Program-made: the position numbers and the translations under genes
From: IDS-8 sp964491485
GTDB taxonomy: Bacteria > Pseudomonadota > Gammaproteobacteria > Steroidobacterales > Woeseiaceae
Assembly: GCA_964491485.1 (NCBI GenBank)
Contig: CAZBGV010000143.1
Span: 1 to 8,523, forward strand
DNA length: 8,523 nucleotides
Direction: 5' to 3'
Part shown: one piece after another, positions 6,258 through 8,523 of the stretch
Layout of the letters: every line of letters begins with the position of its first letter
How positions within the stretch are numbered: position 1 is the first letter of the stretch
The notes under the pieces: model-generated
Databases searched by the model: none
What the model was told of the DNA's origin: nothing
Seen by the model: only the letters and a program-made list of their open reading frames with translations

Positions 6258-7001
6258 CTATTTCGACTTTGCCTGGTTGGCGACCGCGGCAGTCGCGGCG
6301 GCTACGGCTCCGGGGTCGCCCAGGAACTCGCGATGCACGGGGACGAGGGCGTCGTCGAGCTCGTACGCGAGCGGGATGCCGGTCGGAATGTTGAAACCCG
6401 TGATGTCCTCGTCCGAGATGCGATCGAGCATCTTGACGAGCGCGCGCAGGCTGTTGCCGTGGGCGGCGACGAGCACGTTGCGGCCGCGCCGCAGCTCGGG
6501 TGCGATGAGCTCTTCCCAGCAGGGCTGCACACGCGCCAGCGTGGTCTTCAGCGACTCCGTTGCGGGCAGGTTGGCAACGCCGCGATAGCGGACGTCATGC
6601 GACGGGTGCCGTTCGTCGTCGGGATCGAGCGGCGGCGGAGCCGTCGCGTAGCTGCGCCGCCAGATGTGTACTTGCTCCTCGCCGTACTTCGCCGCGGTTT
6701 CGGCCTTGTTGAGGCCCTGGAGGGCGCCGTAGTGCCGCTCGTTGAGGCGCCAGTCGCGCACGACCGGGATCCACATGCGATCGAGCTCGTCGAGCATCAG
6801 CCACAGCGTGCGGATCGCCCGTTTCAGGACGGACGTGAAGGCGATATCGAATTCGTAGCCGGCCTCGCGCAGGCAGCGCCCGGCGTCGACCGCCTCTTTC
6901 CGCCCCAGCTCGGTCAGGTCGACGTCGGTCCAGCCTGTAAACAGGTTCTCGAGATTCCACGTGCTCTGGCCGTGGCGGCACAGGACGAGCTTTCCGGGCA
7001 T
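6258..7001 (-). CDS. gpmA: 2,3-bisphosphoglycerate-dependent phosphoglycerate mutase
   Basis: Glycolytic and gluconeogenic enzyme interconverting 3- and 2-phosphoglycerate through a phosphohistidine intermediate, 247 residues as expected. The phosphorylated His10 is in CRHGQSTWN (8-16). Arg61 in LKRAIRT, Glu88 in LNERHYGALQGLNK (86-99) and His181 in AAHGNSLRALVK (179-190) complete the active site. The long insert typical of the cofactor-dependent class (to about residue 150) and the end block FNIPTGIPLAYEL (203-215) are present; the last about 15 residues are Ala-rich. The ATG at 7001 is preceded by an excellent AGGAGGT (7005-7011), though only three to four bases away. An AATAAT box on the minus strand (7039-7044) could be a -10 element. 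Upstream lies the repeat region, so part of its promoter may come from repeat DNA. Confidence 0.96.
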   Translation of the reverse strand: MPGKLVLCRHGQSTWNLENLFTGWTDVDLTELGRKEAVDAGRCLREAGYEFDIAFTSVLKRAIRTLWLMLDELDRMWIPVVRDWRLNERHYGALQGLNKAETAAKYGEEQVHIWRRSYATAPPPLDPDDERHPSHDVRYRGVANLPATESLKTTLARVQPCWEELIAPELRRGRNVLVAAHGNSLRALVKMLDRISDEDITGFNIPTGIPLAYELDDALVPVHREFLGDPGAVAAATAAVANQAKSK

Positions 7002-7056
7002 CGGACCTCCTGATCAGTGAAACGGGCGCAAACTTCGAATTATTCCCGAAATCGTC

Positions 7057-7122
7057 AATCCGGGACACCCATCAAAGCGGCGAATTCTCCAAATCCGGGA
7101 CACCCATCGGATCGACGAATTC
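7057..7122 (+). repeat. Direct duplication of a 31-base unit
   Basis: Units 7057-7087 and 7092-7122 start with the same 17 bases and both end in CGAATTC. I count 27 of 31 positions identical, with a 35-base period. The first unit lies about 55 bases upstream of the gpmA start and contributes a TTGACG-like hexamer on the minus strand (7053-7058) at its edge. Confidence 0.75.
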
Positions 7123-7249
7123 GGAGACGTCCTTCTCCCGGAATCGCCAGGGCAGGTTCTCAGGCTGACTGGGAGCCGGCTGATTCTTCTGGACAGCGCT
7201 CCAGGAGCGTTGGATGTCCTCCGAGGAACATGGGTGTCCCGAATTTGCC

Positions 7250-7349
7250 NNNNNNNNNNNNNNNNNNNNNNNNNNNNNNNNNNNNNNNNNNNNNNNNNNN
7301 NNNNNNNNNNNNNNNNNNNNNNNNNNNNNNNNNNNNNNNNNNNNNNNNN
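7250..7349. other. Assembly gap of 100 N
   Basis: Exactly 100 undetermined bases. The round number suggests a scaffolding placeholder of unknown true length, not a measured gap. Flanks on both sides carry the TGGGYGTCC-type repeat. Confidence 0.95.
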
Positions 7350-7389
7350 TGGGCGTCCTGGATGGGCGTCCCGGACGGGCGTGCCCGGA
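7350..7389. repeat. Short tandem array of about 13-base units next to the gap
   Basis: TGGGCGTCCTGGA (7350-7362), TGGGCGTCCCGGA (7363-7375) and CGGGCGTGCCCGGA (7376-7389) are consecutive variants of the core of the 17-base repeat. The array is cut by the N gap on its left, so its real length is unknown. Confidence 0.65.
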
Positions 7390-7424
7390 TCTCCGCGGGT
7401 CTAACCCCTCCCGTCCCGGTTCGC

Positions 7425-7478
7425 TGGGGGCCTGGGATTCGATAGGGGCCTGGGATTCGATGGGTGTCCCGGATTCAG
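7425..7478. repeat. Tandem array of three 18-base units ending at the glutamate dehydrogenase stop
   Basis: Units 7425-7442 and 7443-7460 (TAGGGGCCTGGGATTCGA) differ at one position. The third unit, 7461-7478, keeps TGGG and GGATTC but carries the GTGTCCC core of the dispersed repeat. It runs into the stop codon of the minus-strand gene at 7475-7477. Confidence 0.65.
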
Positions 7479-8523
7479 CTGCTGATGAGCTTGCGGAGCT
7501 CCTGGGAGGCGACGGAGAGGGCGGCGAAGTCGACTTCGTGGCGGAGTTTCATCTCGGAGAGGATGGACTGGAGTTTCTGCGCGCCGGTGCGGTGTTTGCG
7601 CATCCAGCGCTCGAAGGTTTCGACGGGGTCCTTGCTGCGGCCGCGCAGGAGCGTTGCGGCGAGGTCGCGGCGGATGCGGTAGAACTCCTCGCGCAGGTTG
7701 CCGCGGGCCATGGCCTGCCAGCGGCCTTCGACGGGCAGTGCCTCGACGGCGCGGTGCAGCCAGATGATGCCGAGCTGGTCACTGAGAGCGGAGTACATCT
7801 TCGCCGTTTCGAGCACGTCCTTCTTCTGCAGCCGCGACAGGTCCGCGATGTCGAGCCCGCCGCGCGTCAGTAACAGCGCCGCCATGCGGCGGGCCAGGCG
7901 CTCGGGCACGCCGCGCCGGATGTGCTCGTCGGCCACGAGCTTCTGCCGATCGCGCGAAGTGCCGGTCACGATGCCGAATACGCGGCCGTAAATGGTCGAC
8001 AGCCCGGGCTTCAGGTGCTCGACCGCCGCAACGATGTCCAGGTCGTCGCCGAAGCGATCGATGATCCAATAGCACGCGTGCCGCAGCACACGGCTGACTT
8101 CGAACATCATGCTGTGCTGAATCGTCGCCGGGACTTCGTTGTCCAGCGCCTCGATCTGCCGCCAGATGTCGCTCGCCTCACTGACCTCGCGCGCCACGAC
8201 ATAAGCGCGCACGATCGTCGTCGTACGCGCGCCGGTCTCGCGCCGCACGCGCTGCACGAAGGCCGGGCCCATGCGGTTCACGATGTTGTTCGCGATCAGC
8301 GTGGCAAGTATCTCGCGGCTCAACCGATGCGTCGGAATCAAGTCCGCGTAACGTTTACGCAGCAGCGGCGGGAAATAGCGCTGGGGGTCGATGGTCAGGA
8401 AGTCGACCAGGCTTTCTCCCGAAGCGGTGAGCCCGTCGTACAGGTCGATCTTCGCGTAACTCAGGATTACCGCCATCTCCGGCCGCGTGAGCCCCTGCTT
8501 GCGGTGCCGCCGCTCCTCGATCT
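7475..8523 (-). CDS. NAD-dependent glutamate dehydrogenase, large type, C-terminal part
   Basis: The last about 348 residues of a protein whose start lies beyond the right edge; the frame is open to the end of the window. The fragment begins with residues reading TRPEMAVILSYAKIDLYDGL, continues through YFPPLLRKRY, HRLSREILATLIANNIVNRMG, RAYVVAREV and IWRQIEALDNEVPA, and ends KLISS. This is the order seen in the C-terminal helical region of the roughly 1600-residue bacterial NAD-GDH family, which oxidatively deaminates glutamate to 2-oxoglutarate and ammonia. The Rossmann-type catalytic domain would lie upstream, outside the window, so activity cannot be judged. The ATG at 8474-8476 is an internal Met, not the start. 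The stop codon touches the repeat array. gpmA lies downstream on the same strand but is separated by repeats and probably transcribed independently. Confidence 0.93.
   Translation of the reverse strand, partial: IEERRHRKQGLTRPEMAVILSYAKIDLYDGLTASGESLVDFLTIDPQRYFPPLLRKRYADLIPTHRLSREILATLIANNIVNRMGPAFVQRVRRETGARTTTIVRAYVVAREVSEASDIWRQIEALDNEVPATIQHSMMFEVSRVLRHACYWIIDRFGDDLDIVAAVEHLKPGLSTIYGRVFGIVTGTSRDRQKLVADEHIRRGVPERLARRMAALLLTRGGLDIADLSRLQKKDVLETAKMYSALSDQLGIIWLHRAVEALPVEGRWQAMARGNLREEFYRIRRDLAATLLRGRSKDPVETFERWMRKHRTGAQKLQSILSEMKLRHEVDFAALSVASQELRKLISS

Larger units (their letters stand above)
7057..7475. repeat. Repeat-rich intergenic block between gpmA and the glutamate dehydrogenase gene
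   Basis: This non-genic block holds at least four clear copies of one motif plus several degenerate ones. AATCCGGGACACCCATC occurs at 7057-7073 and 7092-7108, and its exact reverse complement is at 7459-7475, so the block is bounded by perfect 17-base inverted repeats. A 16-base variant in inverted orientation (ATGGGTGTCCCGAATT) is at 7230-7245, next to the N gap. Sequence on both sides of the gap belongs to the repeat family, which probably explains why assembly failed there. No transposase is visible. This may be the remains of a small inverted-repeat element, or a REP-like array whose transposase lies in the gap or elsewhere. Confidence 0.6.

Noticed and set aside
7039..7058. gpmA promoter from TTGACG (minus strand, 7053-7058) with AATAAT (7039-7044)
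   Set aside because: Each box looks good alone, but they are only 8 bases apart, and TTGACG has no acceptable -10 at 16-18 bases. AATAAT alone remains possible as a -10.
7057..7478. CRISPR array
   Set aside because: Units are of unequal length and spacing, occur in both orientations, and there are no unique spacers of regular size or cas genes.
7017..7873. Plus-strand frames running through the N gap
   Set aside because: They are joined through unknown sequence and their readable parts translate repeats or the antisense of the glutamate dehydrogenase gene.
8474..8476. Start codon of a separate 333-residue gene
   Set aside because: The frame continues without a stop to the window edge and the upstream residues (LTRPE) belong to the conserved glutamate dehydrogenase sequence, so this Met is internal.

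Overview
The window is a G+C-rich bacterial chromosome segment. Gene types, tight packing, ATG/GTG/TTG starts and the large NAD-type glutamate dehydrogenase suggest a proteobacterium, probably gammaproteobacterial; I cannot place it more precisely from the sequence. Nine protein-coding genes are supported, one of them truncated by the window edge. I see no rRNA, tRNA or CRISPR array. A run of exactly 100 N at 7250-7349 is an assembly gap.

Region 1 (about 248-2236) is a molybdenum-cofactor block. mobA, moaD and moaE form a tightly coupled plus-strand operon (4-base overlap, then 1-base gap). A MocA-type cytidylyltransferase gene converges on it from the minus strand. MoaD and MoaE together form molybdopterin synthase. 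MobA and MocA are alternative finishing enzymes, making guanine- and cytosine-dinucleotide forms of the cofactor. This suggests that the cell uses both DMSO-reductase-type and xanthine-oxidase-type molybdoenzymes.

Region 2 (2338-6236) is a plus-strand acyl-CoA operon: a NodN-like MaoC hydratase, an AMP-forming acyl-CoA ligase of the DmdB/AlkK-like group, an SDR-fold protein and a TesB-type acyl-CoA thioesterase. The ligase and SDR genes overlap, and the thioesterase follows 9 bases after the SDR stop. The set looks like activation, modification and release of an unidentified acyl chain. The SDR keeps its nucleotide-binding motif but lacks the YxxxK catalytic pair, which makes it the most unusual protein here.

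Region 3 (6258-8523) is on the minus strand: gpmA (phosphoglycerate mutase) and the C-terminal part of a large NAD-dependent glutamate dehydrogenase. Between them lies about 470 bases with no supported gene. It contains multiple copies of a GGGACACCCAT-type repeat in both orientations, including perfect 17-base copies in inverted orientation on either side of the N gap, a 31-base direct duplication and short tandem arrays. A related copy lies just upstream of mobA, so the repeat is dispersed. This is the least explained part of the window and may be the footprint of a small mobile element.
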